DNA of 22,209 nt from an uncultured Eubacteriales bacterium (GTDB taxonomy: Bacteria; Bacillota; Clostridia; Christensenellales; CAG-138). The stretch is from the NCBI GenBank assembly GCA_900547135.1, contig URFJ01000018.1:1-22209 (forward strand), given 5' to 3'. The notes beneath the pieces were generated by a model, which saw only the letters and a program-made list of their open reading frames with translations, made no database searches and was not told the DNA's origin. A program made the position numbers and the translations under genes. Positions 6,858 through 15,076 of the stretch are shown here, piece after piece. The stretch's first letter is position 1. The number at the start of each line of letters is the position of its first letter.

Positions 6858-7320
6858 TTCTTCCTATTGTCCTCCTTGATATATTTAGGTTTACTAACGC
6901 CGTTCATTATCGAACGGGAAAGCCATGTTCAGGTTTGCCGTGTCAGTTATAACCGCATGTATTAACGCTTTATACTCATTTGCCAGAAAAACAGATGAAT
7001 ATTCTTAACCACGCTAACATTTTCAAAAAGAAAAACTAAATAACATGACCACAGGCTGTCATCTTGCTACTTCATAACGCCTCCTTTCAGTACAATATCA
7101 TTATGTCAGAGCTGTTTAATTACATAATTTAATACTAATGCATCGGTATCAATATGTCAACAGTTATGTCACTGTAACGTCAAAATTTGATAAAATCGCG
7201 CTCAATATTCAAGCGATTCTATAACCATTTTCAATTGATGGGTTATATAGGACATTAAGCCATTGCCAACCAATAAAATATTATATAAGCATAGTTCATA
7301 TTTAGCTTACTGCTTAAAAC
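6858..7320. other. Long leader and intergenic region upstream of the TlpA fusion gene
   Basis: This stretch has no credible full-length gene. It holds the promoter at 7132-7160 and a leader of about 265 nt. Within the leader, on the minus strand, AAAGGAGG (7080-7087) precedes an ATG (7073-7075) that is followed by AAG and the stop TAG, a two-codon frame with an excellent ribosome binding site. A weak hairpin followed by a T-rich stretch near 7275-7295 might end the peptidoglycan-binding gene. Confidence 0.55.
7132..7160 (-). promoter_or_regulatory. Sigma-A-type promoter for the TlpA fusion gene
   Basis: On the minus strand consensus TTGACA (7155-7160) and TAGTAT (7132-7137) are separated by 17 bp. 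A second TTGACG lies upstream. Transcription would start near 7125. Confidence 0.65.
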
Positions 7321-8070
7321 TTAACGGCCGGCGGCCTTATGCACCTGATTTAACTGCTCAATATCCGACAGCGTACCCACATGCGATAGCGAACCGTCGA
7401 AATACAAGCATGAATGGCTACCCGTTCCATGAGGCATCCCTTGTAAAGAAGCGGCGACATTCTTTCCATTTAGCGTTATGAGTACAGGCCTTTTTGAATA
7501 ATTATATTCTCCTCCAAAGAGCTCCTTATATACCGCCTCGTCTTCCGCGGCAGCGCACCCCATTTCCGCGTGGTTTTCTCCATCGACAAATGTCATGCTG
7601 AACTGGGCGCCGCTATAACAGTCTGTAATGGTATACGTCTGGCCTGTCCTAAGTTGCGGTTTAACCGTTTCCCAATTAACCAGCTCGCCTGTCGCAGCCA
7701 TGGTGGTTGAAATCTGGCCGAAGGGGATGTGCGCTAATATATCCATTCGGCTTGCCCTGCCTGAAAACAAAATGCCTCTGCTTTGGGGCCCTACGCTGCC
7801 ATCCGCTATTATCGGCGCCCCATTTTCGTCGGTCTGCTTTTGCTGAAATGCAATTACCGAGTTAACCGTTAGGTTTTGAAAGCTTCCCGTTGGTTTAAAC
7901 ATAAAATATCCTAGTTCCCTTAAACGGAGCTGTATTCTGACAACCATTTCGCCTGTATCCAGGTGCTGTGTCACAACCGGTTCGTCAGTACTTACCGCAT
8001 TCGACGCGGGCAGTATTAATATAAGCATTAATATGCACAGAAAAATAGATATTACGGGCCGCTTATTCAT
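7321..8070 (-). CDS. Secreted peptidoglycan-binding-domain protein
   Basis: The 249-aa protein starts at the ATG 8070 (MNKRPVISIFLCILMLILIL), chosen because GGAGG lies 5 bases upstream and overlaps the alternative TTG start at 8082. Residues 1-25 are a signal peptide. Residues about 38-100 carry the PG_binding_1 pattern (TGEMVVRIQLRLRELGYF, later TVNSVIAFQQ and DGSVGPQ), which binds cell wall peptidoglycan. The C-terminal half (about 125-249) resembles a domain I recall from clostridial secreted wall proteins, with KRPVLITLNGKNVAASLQGMPHG and a HSCLYFDGSLSHV motif where relatives have HCIHFxxSxTH; here the His of the CxHF motif is Tyr and the spacing is shortened. The enzymatic role of that domain is unknown to me. 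It is probably surface-located. Confidence 0.78.
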   Translation of the reverse strand: MNKRPVISIFLCILMLILILPASNAVSTDEPVVTQHLDTGEMVVRIQLRLRELGYFMFKPTGSFQNLTVNSVIAFQQKQTDENGAPIIADGSVGPQSRGILFSGRASRMDILAHIPFGQISTTMAATGELVNWETVKPQLRTGQTYTITDCYSGAQFSMTFVDGENHAEMGCAAAEDEAVYKELFGGEYNYSKRPVLITLNGKNVAASLQGMPHGTGSHSCLYFDGSLSHVGTLSDIEQLNQVHKAAGR

Positions 8071-8255
8071 AGATTCCTCCAAGTACTTCTAATCATTTCA
8101 TACTAATTATAACATAAGGCTATTGATTTAATAATCTTACTTTTTTATCATTTTACCTTGTACCGGCTTTCTCTTTGGATGTTATAATATGTTATGATGT
8201 AATCTAAATTTATGAGCATACTATCAGGTATACTAAAATTGGAGGTAATATAATA

Positions 8256-8501
8256 ATGCGTTGCGGATGTCCTATGTGCGGTACTTACATGGTACAAAGA
8301 GAAAAAGGACTGGAAAGCGGCTGCATATGTCCTGCGTGCTCTGAAAAATGCAGCGCGTGCGTTGCGGACGGACAGCAGCCATCAACTGTAGAGGATATCA
8401 GGAGGTTCAGGGAATCCTATGATTCAATTCCAGACCCTGAGGGATTGTATACCAACGTCGAGGATAATGAAATCCGCCCAAACTGGCATAAGCTTCTCTA
8501 A
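8256..8501 (+). CDS. Small Cys-rich zinc-ribbon-like protein, unknown function
   Basis: The product is 81 aa. The first 36 residues hold eight cysteines: CGCPMC (3, 5, 8), CICPAC (23, 25, 28) and CSAC (32, 35). This suggests one or two zinc or cluster sites. The rest is charged and lacks cysteines, with FRESYDSIPDPEGLYTN. It has no signal peptide or membrane helix, so it should be cytosolic. GGAGG lies 11 bases before the ATG, and a TATAAT at 8183-8188 marks a probable promoter with a poor -35. The next gene is trxB, about 200 bp on with its own promoter. I do not recognise a named family. Confidence 0.7.
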   Translation: MRCGCPMCGTYMVQREKGLESGCICPACSEKCSACVADGQQPSTVEDIRRFRESYDSIPDPEGLYTNVEDNEIRPNWHKLL

Positions 8502-8637
8502 AATAGGATTAACACAAAGAACAGCTCTTTATTTAAGGCCGGGTTATTCGCCTGAAGGTTTGTGATTTCGCAGTTGGGCAAAGCCTGGCGATTTAACAAT
8601 TAACAAAACAGTATATAACGCTTTACCGTATCGCTGA

Positions 8638-8666
8638 TTGCCAACTCGGCTCATTATATGTATAAT
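8638..8666 (+). promoter_or_regulatory. Sigma-A-type promoter for trxB
   Basis: TTGCCA (8638-8643) and a consensus TATAAT (8661-8666) are separated by 17 bp, about 30 bp before the trxB ATG. Confidence 0.7.
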
Positions 8667-8698
8667 GCTTTAATAATAGTTATGTTAAGGAGAAAACG

Positions 8699-9637
8699 AT
8701 GATTGACATTGCTGTAATAGGAGGAGGTCCCGCCGGGCTTGCCGCTGGGCTTTACGGAGCGCGCAGTGGGTTTTCATGCGCGCTGTTTGAGCGTGAGCTT
8801 GCCGGTGGGCAGACTCTTAAGACGGATATAATTGCAAACTATCCCGGGTTTGACGAGGGAATCGACGGATTTACGCTTAGCATGCGTATGCGCAGACAAG
8901 CCGAGGACCTTGGTCTGAATTTTATCAATGAGGACGTAATTGGATTTACATTTGAAAAAGACCTTAAGCTCATACGGACATCATCAGCGAAATATAACGC
9001 GAAAACCATTATAATAGCTACCGGAGCGCATCCGCGCAAACTGGGCCTGCCTAATGAGGACGCGCTTACTGGCAAAGGCGTTTCCTATTGCGCCGTGTGT
9101 GACGCAGCATTCTTCAAAAACGCTAAGGTAGCGGTGGTCGGAGGCGGAGATACGGCTATTACAGACGCGCTCCACCTCGCCAGGTTTGCCGCTCATGTCA
9201 CCGTAGTACACAGAAGGAATGAACTTCGGGCCAACCCGTTGCTCCAAGCCCGGGCTTTCGCTGAATCCAAGATAGAATTTATATATAACTCGGTCGTGTC
9301 AGAAATAAAGGGGGAAAGCACCGTTACCGGAATTAAAATAACGGATGTAAATACCGGAAAACTAAGGGACGCTGATGTTTCAGGCCTGTTTGTCGCGATT
9401 GGCAATGCCCCGAGAACTGAGCTTGTTCGCGATAAGCTCAAGCTTACGCCTGGCGGCTATGTTTTGACGGACAGCCGAATGCGGTCGTCCGTCGATTGGG
9501 TTTACGCCGTTGGCGACGTTAGGGATACCCCTCTCAGGCAGGTTATAACGGCCGCCGCAGACGGCGCTGTAGCCGCAAGCGATGCCGCTGACAGGCTTTC
9601 AATATCCGTCGCTTCGGACTCTGGCAAAGAGGCATAG
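8699..9637 (+). CDS. trxB: Thioredoxin reductase (NADPH, FAD)
   Basis: The 312-aa flavoprotein reduces thioredoxin with NADPH in the cytosol. Seen: the FAD-binding GGGPAG (8-13), the redox-active CAVC (131-134) followed by DAAFF, the second dinucleotide motif GGGDTA (148-153), and the NADPH-specificity element HRRNELRA (171-178), then YAVGDVRDTPLRQVITAAADG near the C-terminus, where FAD binds. Length is normal for the low-molecular-weight bacterial type. AAGGAG precedes the ATG by 8 bases. No thioredoxin gene lies beside it; the only thioredoxin-fold genes in the window are exported ones (4037-4780, 5064-6857). The glmM gene follows 170 bp later, after a hairpin at 9678-9699. Confidence 0.95.
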   Translation: MIDIAVIGGGPAGLAAGLYGARSGFSCALFERELAGGQTLKTDIIANYPGFDEGIDGFTLSMRMRRQAEDLGLNFINEDVIGFTFEKDLKLIRTSSAKYNAKTIIIATGAHPRKLGLPNEDALTGKGVSYCAVCDAAFFKNAKVAVVGGGDTAITDALHLARFAAHVTVVHRRNELRANPLLQARAFAESKIEFIYNSVVSEIKGESTVTGIKITDVNTGKLRDADVSGLFVAIGNAPRTELVRDKLKLTPGGYVLTDSRMRSSVDWVYAVGDVRDTPLRQVITAAADGAVAASDAADRLSISVASDSGKEA

Positions 9638-9677
9638 CAATAATTGGTTCCATGCCGGCTTATAAAGTATAAACTGC

Positions 9678-9699
9678 CCTTTGAAAAGCCCTTCAAAGG
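9678..9699 (+). repeat. 8-bp inverted repeat between trxB and glmM
   Basis: CCTTTGAA (9678-9685) and TTCAAAGG (9692-9699) flank a 6-nt loop. No strong T-run follows, so it may be a weak terminator, an mRNA-stability hairpin or a regulatory site. Confidence 0.55.
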
Positions 9700-9807
9700 C
9701 ATGTTCCTTTGTTTATGCGCAAAAAAACCGTTAAATACATATTATGGATCATCGTTTTATATGGGAAAAGTAAATTTACATTTAGTTCAGTTTAGTGGAG
9801 GATGGAT

Positions 9808-11166
9808 ATGGCACGGCTTTTTGGTACGGACGGCGTAAGGGGCGTTGCGAATTCAGGGCTTGACTGCAACCTTGCCATGAAAATAGGCGCGGCAGGAGCG
9901 CATATAATATCCAGGTCAAATGGCGCTGGCCGCCGCATTCTGGTAGGATGCGATACGCGCAAATCAGGCGATATGCTGTGCGCTGCTCTCATGGCCGGTA
10001 TCTGCTCGGTTGGATGTTATCCAGTATCAGTTGGGGTTATACCAACGCCTGCAATGGCATATTTGGTTAGGAAATATTCCGCCGATTCGGCCGTTATGAT
10101 AAGCGCTTCGCACAATACGATGGAATATAACGGAATAAAATGGTTTAACGGCAGCGGCTATAAGCTTACGGATTCAATGGAAGATGAAATCGAGGCTATA
10201 ATCCGTGAGGGCAGACCTCTTCCGGCCCCTACGGGCAGCCATGTAGGCAAAATAACTGTGGAAAACGGTGCTAGAGAAGACTACATTTCCTTCCTGAAAG
10301 GCGCGGTGCGTCCGGAAGGCTATAGCGGCATACGTGTAGCCCTTGACTGCGCTAACGGTTCTTCCTCAGCAATTGCGAGGGAACTCTTTGAATCACTTGG
10401 GGCAGAGGTCAGCACCTGTGCCGACGTCCCCGATGGATGCAATATAAACGATGGGTGCGGCTCAACGCATCCTGAACTCATTCAAAGGCTTACTTTGAGT
10501 AGCGGCGCTGACGCGGGCTTTGCCTTCGACGGCGACGCGGACAGGGTTATCGCATGCGACGATATGGGCCGCATAGTTAACGGCGATAAACTGATGGGAA
10601 TATGCGCGGCGCATATGAAAAAAAGCGGCGCTCTCAAAAACAACACCGTCGTAATAACCGTTATGTCCAACATCGGCTTGAAAAAGCGCTTTGAAGAGCT
10701 TAATATAAACTATGTGGAAACCGACGTAGGCGACCGGTATGTGCTGGAAGCCATGCTCAGAGGAAACTATGTCCTTGGCGGTGAACAATCCGGCCATGTG
10801 ATATTTCTTGATAGAAATACTACGGGTGATGGAATGCTTACCGCTGTACAGGCGCTGAACGTACTTGCAAACAGCGGCGCTAAAATGTCTGATTTGGCTG
10901 ACGAGGTCCCGTCATACCCTCAGGTGTTAATTAACGTTCGCGTTGACGGCGACAGGAATGCGCTGATGACTGACAATCTTGTGCGCAGTTGTGTGAAGGC
11001 AGCGTCGGAGCGGCTTGGAGCAGAGGGCCGCATACTGCTGCGTCCTTCGGGAACAGAACCTCTTTTGCGCGTTATGATAGAGGGAAAGCGCAAGGAGGAA
11101 ATCAGAGAGCTGGCCATGGATATAGCGGGCGTCCTTGTCAAGCATCACGGCGGCACAATTATTTAA
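9808..11166 (+). CDS. glmM: Phosphoglucosamine mutase
   Basis: The 452-aa enzyme converts glucosamine-6-phosphate to glucosamine-1-phosphate for UDP-GlcNAc and peptidoglycan synthesis. The start at 9808 (MARLFGTDGVRG) is chosen because GGAGG abuts the alternative ATG at 9802, while 9808 has 6-base spacing and fits the family N-terminus. Seen: FGTDGVRG (5-12), the phosphoserine loop ISASHN with Ser101, the metal-binding DGDADR (241-246), the sugar-binding GGEQSGH region, and the phosphate-binding RPSGTEPLLRVMIEG near the C-terminus. All key elements are intact and length is typical. It is followed 42 bp later by lepA and is probably cotranscribed with it. Confidence 0.97.
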   Translation: MARLFGTDGVRGVANSGLDCNLAMKIGAAGAHIISRSNGAGRRILVGCDTRKSGDMLCAALMAGICSVGCYPVSVGVIPTPAMAYLVRKYSADSAVMISASHNTMEYNGIKWFNGSGYKLTDSMEDEIEAIIREGRPLPAPTGSHVGKITVENGAREDYISFLKGAVRPEGYSGIRVALDCANGSSSAIARELFESLGAEVSTCADVPDGCNINDGCGSTHPELIQRLTLSSGADAGFAFDGDADRVIACDDMGRIVNGDKLMGICAAHMKKSGALKNNTVVITVMSNIGLKKRFEELNINYVETDVGDRYVLEAMLRGNYVLGGEQSGHVIFLDRNTTGDGMLTAVQALNVLANSGAKMSDLADEVPSYPQVLINVRVDGDRNALMTDNLVRSCVKAASERLGAEGRILLRPSGTEPLLRVMIEGKRKEEIRELAMDIAGVLVKHHGGTII

Positions 11167-11208
11167 TAAATGCTTTACAAATGATAAGAGATAAAAAGGA
11201 GAACCCTC

Positions 11209-13011
11209 ATGGCATATAGCCAAGAACTGATAAGGAATTTTTGCATCATCGCCCATATTGACCACGGTAAGTCTACGCTGGCCGATAGGATGATGGAGCT
11301 GACGGATACGGTGGCGATGCGCGATATGGAGGCTCAGCTGCTGGATATGATGGATATAGAGCGTGAGCGCGGTATAACGATCAAGGCCACTGCCGTTCGC
11401 ATGTTCTATACCCACTCAAACGGTAAGCGCTACATGTTCAACCTTATCGACACGCCCGGACATGTCGATTTTACTTATGAGGTCTCCCGAAGCCTGGCGG
11501 CATGCGAAGGGGCTGTTCTTGTCGTTGACGCGACTCAGGGAATCGAGGCCCAAACGCTTGCCAACGTATACCTGGCGATTGATAATAATCTTGAAATCAT
11601 GCCTGTAATAAATAAAATCGACCTTCCAAGCGCCAGGCCTGAATATGTAATAAAGGAAGTTGAGGACGTTATTGGTTTGCCGGCCGACGATGCCCCCCTT
11701 ATTTCCGCTAAGATGGGGACAAATGTGCAGGAGGTGCTCGAGCGGATAGTCGACGTTGTTCCTCCTCCAAGCGGAAACCTTGACGCGCCGCTTAAAGCGC
11801 TGATATTCGATAGCATATATGATAACTACAAGGGCGCTCTGAGCTATGTCCGAATAATGGAAGGAAGCGTACGGTCTGGGATGCGGATACGCTCAATGGC
11901 TTCAGGCAAGGAATTTGAGGTTACGGAGGTAGGTGTGTTTACGCCATCACTCAAGCCCTCCGATGAACTATGCGCCGGAGAGGTTGGCTACATAGCCGCA
12001 TCCATTAAGAGCGTGGCCGAAACCAAGGTAGGCGATACTATTACGGATGCGGGAAATCCCGCCAACGAGCCTCTTCCCGGATATAAGCAGGCACAGCCAA
12101 TGGTCTTTTGCGGTATTTATCCCGCTGACGGCGCTGATTATGACGACCTGAGGGAAGCGCTTGACAAGCTTCTTTTGAATGACGCCTCCCTATCCTTCGA
12201 GCCGGAGACGTCACAGGCGCTGGGCTTTGGCTTTCGCTGCGGGTTCCTCGGCCTTCTGCACATGGAAATAATACAGGAACGGCTGGAGCGCGAGTTTGAC
12301 CTTGACCTCGTCACTACTGCCCCAAGCGTAATTTACAGGGTAAGAACAACTAATGGCGAAGACCTTATCATAGACAATCCAACCAACCTGCCGCCGGTTA
12401 CGGAAATTGACTTTATGGAAGAGCCGACGGTTGAAGCCCATATAATGACGCCTTCGGATTATGTTGGCGCAATAATGGACCTATGTCAGGAAAAGCGCGG
12501 GGTATTCAGGGACATGACCTACATAGAGGAAAACAGGGTCACGTTAATATACGAAATGCCTTTGAACGAGATAATATACGACTTTTTCGATCAGCTAAAA
12601 TCCAGGAGCAGGGGCTATGCCTCATTTGACTATGAGCTAAAAGAGTATCAAAGATCCGAACTCGTAAAGCTTGATTTTCTCCTTAACGGCGACATCTGCG
12701 ATGCGCTGTCTACAATAGTTCACAAGGACAGGGCTTATTCCAAGGGGCGGGCGGTTGCCGAAAAGCTCAAGGACGTAATACCGCGCCAGCAGTTTGAAAT
12801 ACCCATACAGGCGGCAATAGGCGGCAAGATTATTGCCCGGGAAACGGTAAAGGCAGTAAGAAAGGATGTTCTGGCCAAGTGCTACGGCGGCGATATAACC
12901 CGCAAAAAGAAGCTGCTTGAAAAGCAGAAGGAGGGCAAAAAGCGCATGCGCCAGGTTGGATCGGTCGAACTGCCAAGCGAAGCGTTTATGAGCGTTTTGC
13001 GTATAAACTGA
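11209..13011 (+). CDS. lepA: Elongation factor 4 (LepA), ribosome-associated GTPase
   Basis: The 600-aa translational GTPase is of normal LepA length. It has the P-loop AHIDHGKS (15-22), the switch region RERGITIKA, DTPGH (81-85) and NKID (135-138), followed by EF-G-like domains and the LepA-specific C-terminal region (RAYSKGRAVAEKLKDVIPRQ and the KKKLLEKQKEGKKRMR tail). It acts on stalled or mistranslocated ribosomes. The AAGGAG ribosome binding site is well placed. The TGA stop shares its last base with the ATG of hemW, the frequent lepA-hemW pairing of Firmicutes. Confidence 0.98.
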   Translation: MAYSQELIRNFCIIAHIDHGKSTLADRMMELTDTVAMRDMEAQLLDMMDIERERGITIKATAVRMFYTHSNGKRYMFNLIDTPGHVDFTYEVSRSLAACEGAVLVVDATQGIEAQTLANVYLAIDNNLEIMPVINKIDLPSARPEYVIKEVEDVIGLPADDAPLISAKMGTNVQEVLERIVDVVPPPSGNLDAPLKALIFDSIYDNYKGALSYVRIMEGSVRSGMRIRSMASGKEFEVTEVGVFTPSLKPSDELCAGEVGYIAASIKSVAETKVGDTITDAGNPANEPLPGYKQAQPMVFCGIYPADGADYDDLREALDKLLLNDASLSFEPETSQALGFGFRCGFLGLLHMEIIQERLEREFDLDLVTTAPSVIYRVRTTNGEDLIIDNPTNLPPVTEIDFMEEPTVEAHIMTPSDYVGAIMDLCQEKRGVFRDMTYIEENRVTLIYEMPLNEIIYDFFDQLKSRSRGYASFDYELKEYQRSELVKLDFLLNGDICDALSTIVHKDRAYSKGRAVAEKLKDVIPRQQFEIPIQAAIGGKIIARETVKAVRKDVLAKCYGGDITRKKKLLEKQKEGKKRMRQVGSVELPSEAFMSVLRIN

Positions 13012-14147
13012 TGGGCGGCCTTTACGTACACGTACCATTCTGTGTGAGCAAATGCGCCTATTGCGATTTTATATCCTTTTCAGACCACAGCCTCATGGAT
13101 GCATATATTGCCGCCCTCGTTAAGGAAGCTTCCCTTCGCAGGGCGGCTTTTGGTACGGTTTGCTTTGACACGGTCTTTATTGGAGGCGGCACGCCCTCAA
13201 TACTTGCGCAAGGCAGGATTGCTCAGATTATTAAAGCGCTAAGAGATAATTTCAGTATTTTAAGCAACGCAGAGATTACGATAGAGGCCAATCCAGGGAC
13301 CTTGACCCGCGAAAAGCTGAACGAATACATTGACAGCGGGATAAACAGGCTGTCCATCGGACTTCAGAGCGCTGACGAGGATATTTTAAAGCGAATTGGA
13401 CGCGTTCATAACCTCAAACAGTTTGAGGAAAGCCTGTCAGCAGCGTTAGCGTGCGGTTTTAGCAACATAAACGCCGATATAATGTACGGCCTGCCAGGCC
13501 AGGACATGGAACGCTGGATGCGGACGCTTGAGTATATTTGTGGCAGGGATATAACTCATATATCCGCCTATTCGCTGATACTTGAGAAAGGAACCACGCT
13601 TTACAACGATTTCCTTTTGAATAACACCCTTCTTCCATCCCCCGACGAAACGGCGGATATGCAGGACGAATGCGTACTATATCTTGCCTCCAAGGGCTAT
13701 GAAAGATATGAGGTGTCAAATTTTTCTAAACCTGGATGCCAGTGCAGACATAATCTGAATTATTGGGACAATCAGGGGTACTTGGGGCTGGGCCTTGCCG
13801 CCCATTCAGCGTTTGATATGGGAGGATGGAGCAGGTGGGAAAATACGGCCGATCTTGAAAAATATATAAAACTAGTCAGTGATGGCGTGCCGCCTGTTGA
13901 ACGGTTTAACCATATCCCCCAAAGGGAGGAGATGTTTGAATGCGTCATGTTGGGGCTGCGAAAAACAAACGGGCTGAACCCCATTGCTTTTAAAAAACGG
14001 TTTAACGTGGAATTTATGGATGTTTACGCAAAGCCGGTAGCAAAACTCTCCCGCGCCGGACTCCTGGTAGCTGGCGCTGACGAAATAAAGCCAACTAAGC
14101 GCGGAATGGATATCCTGAACACGGTTTTATTGGAATTTATGCCCTGA
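13011..14147 (+). CDS. hemW: HemW-like radical SAM protein (haem chaperone family)
   Basis: The 378-aa protein starts MGGLYVHVPFCVSKCAYCDF; Cys11, Cys15 and Cys18 form the radical SAM CxxxCxxC motif with the YCDF signature of the HemN/HemW family. Further family elements are FIGGGTPS, IEANPGT, RLSIGLQS and NADIMYGLPGQ. The C-terminal HemN_C region includes YEVSNF and the HNLNYW motif. It lacks the N-terminal extension of true coproporphyrinogen dehydrogenase HemN, so HemW, a haem-binding chaperone, is the better name; annotations as coproporphyrinogen III oxidase are common but doubtful. The start overlaps the lepA stop by one base, implying coupled translation. Confidence 0.92.
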   Translation: MGGLYVHVPFCVSKCAYCDFISFSDHSLMDAYIAALVKEASLRRAAFGTVCFDTVFIGGGTPSILAQGRIAQIIKALRDNFSILSNAEITIEANPGTLTREKLNEYIDSGINRLSIGLQSADEDILKRIGRVHNLKQFEESLSAALACGFSNINADIMYGLPGQDMERWMRTLEYICGRDITHISAYSLILEKGTTLYNDFLLNNTLLPSPDETADMQDECVLYLASKGYERYEVSNFSKPGCQCRHNLNYWDNQGYLGLGLAAHSAFDMGGWSRWENTADLEKYIKLVSDGVPPVERFNHIPQREEMFECVMLGLRKTNGLNPIAFKKRFNVEFMDVYAKPVAKLSRAGLLVAGADEIKPTKRGMDILNTVLLEFMP

Positions 14148-14173
14148 TTGGACTTGTCGCGGGTATGTTAACC

Positions 14174-14203
14174 TTGTAAAACACTGGAGATCGATGGTAT
14201 AAT
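14174..14203 (+). promoter_or_regulatory. Putative promoter for the DUF2087 gene
   Basis: TTGTAA (14174-14179) and TATAAT (14198-14203) are 18 bp apart, about 33 bp before the chosen start codon. Confidence 0.55.
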
Positions 14204-14235
14204 GGCAATAAATTTATTTATGGAGTATGAGTTAT

Positions 14236-14526
14236 ATGGACGAAAGAGTATTGCGCTTCTTGGATGATGACGGACGCTTAAAGCAGCTACCGGCAAAGCA
14301 CGGCGTCAGAATGGGCGTCTATTCGTATCTATTTTGTAAATTCGAGCCCGAAGCCGTTTACACGGAAAAGGAGGTTAACGATCTGCTCAAAGCGTGGAGC
14401 ACTTATGAGGACTATGTTATGCTGCGCCGTGAACTTGTGGACTATGGGTTCTTGTGCAGAACCGCAAACGGGTCAAGCTATTGGCGCAACCCGGATATGC
14501 CGGACAGCCTGCAAAGCGGCGAGTAG
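14236..14526 (+). CDS. DUF2087-type winged-helix-like small protein
   Basis: The product is 96 aa. The ATG at 14236 is preferred over 14227, since GGAG (14222-14225) ends one base before the latter and 10 bases before the former. The sequence has the pattern of the DUF2087 domain: LKQLPAKHG followed by a helix (YLFCKFEPEAVYTEKEVNDLL), then YVMLRRELVDYGFLCRTANG and YWR at the end. Such domains resemble a winged helix and often sit at the end of transcription regulators, so DNA binding is possible but not shown. It has its own promoter and lies alone between hemW and secG. Confidence 0.78.
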   Translation: MDERVLRFLDDDGRLKQLPAKHGVRMGVYSYLFCKFEPEAVYTEKEVNDLLKAWSTYEDYVMLRRELVDYGFLCRTANGSSYWRNPDMPDSLQSGE

Positions 14527-14598
14527 CCCTTTTTATAAGCATTTTCATATCCGCCAGCGTGGTTATTGTTTTATATACAGCAAAACATACCGTTTCAC

Positions 14599-14627
14599 TT
14601 GCACTTTGTCCATGCTCGTGATATAAT
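14599..14627 (+). promoter_or_regulatory. Sigma-A-type promoter for secG
   Basis: TTGCAC (14599-14604) and consensus TATAAT (14622-14627) have a 17-bp spacer, about 32 bp before the secG ATG. Confidence 0.65.
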
Positions 14628-14659
14628 GTCCATCAGTCAATTAGGGAGGTTGTATTTTT

Positions 14660-14962
14660 ATGGATACTTTGAACATTATCCTCAATATCGTGCTCATTAT
14701 CTGCTCGGGCGTACTTGTCCTTTCGGTGCTTTTGCAGTCAACCAAGAGCGCAGGTCTTGGGGGAGCTTTTGGCGGAGACACGCAGTCATTTACAGCGCGT
14801 GGCAGGGCGGCAAGCAAGGAAATGAAGCTTCAAAAGCTTACAATAGCTATGGGAATTGTAATAGCGGTTATAGCTATTGCCATGATGATAGTTTCGACAA
14901 TTACTAACGGTTCTAACAACTCCGAGGCAATGAATATCATCAGCAACATGATGCCCATGTAA
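14660..14962 (+). CDS. secG: Preprotein translocase subunit SecG
   Basis: The 100-aa protein has two membrane helices (about 5-25 and 58-80) joined by the diagnostic SecG loop: SVLLQSTKSAGLGGAFGG, then RGRAASKEMKLQKLT. SecG supports SecYEG during export. A GGAGG ribosome binding site lies upstream. The C-terminal tail (NGSNNSEAMNIISNMMPM) is slightly longer than usual and Met-rich. In many Firmicutes secG is followed by rnr and smpB; here smpB follows directly after a terminator-like hairpin and rnr is absent. Confidence 0.93.
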   Translation: MDTLNIILNIVLIICSGVLVLSVLLQSTKSAGLGGAFGGDTQSFTARGRAASKEMKLQKLTIAMGIVIAVIAIAMMIVSTITNGSNNSEAMNIISNMMPM

Positions 14963-14990
14963 ATTGTCTTGTTTATCGTTGCACAATGTC

Positions 14991-15024
14991 TGCGGTGTGC
15001 GCTATAACGGCCATGCCGCATTTT
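14991..15024 (+). terminator. Candidate rho-independent terminator after secG
   Basis: TGCGGTGTG (14991-14999) pairs, with two wobbles, with CATGCCGCA (15012-15020), and TTTTG follows. The T-run is short, so read-through to smpB is possible. Confidence 0.5.
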
Positions 15025-15076
15025 GTGTATAACAAATTAACTACGTTTAAGCCTTAATTGTAGGCGGGAGGATTAA

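Noticed and set aside
10927..11415. 162-codon minus-strand frame across the glmM/lepA junction
   Set aside because: It runs antisense to two well-supported housekeeping genes and has no family match or ribosome binding site.
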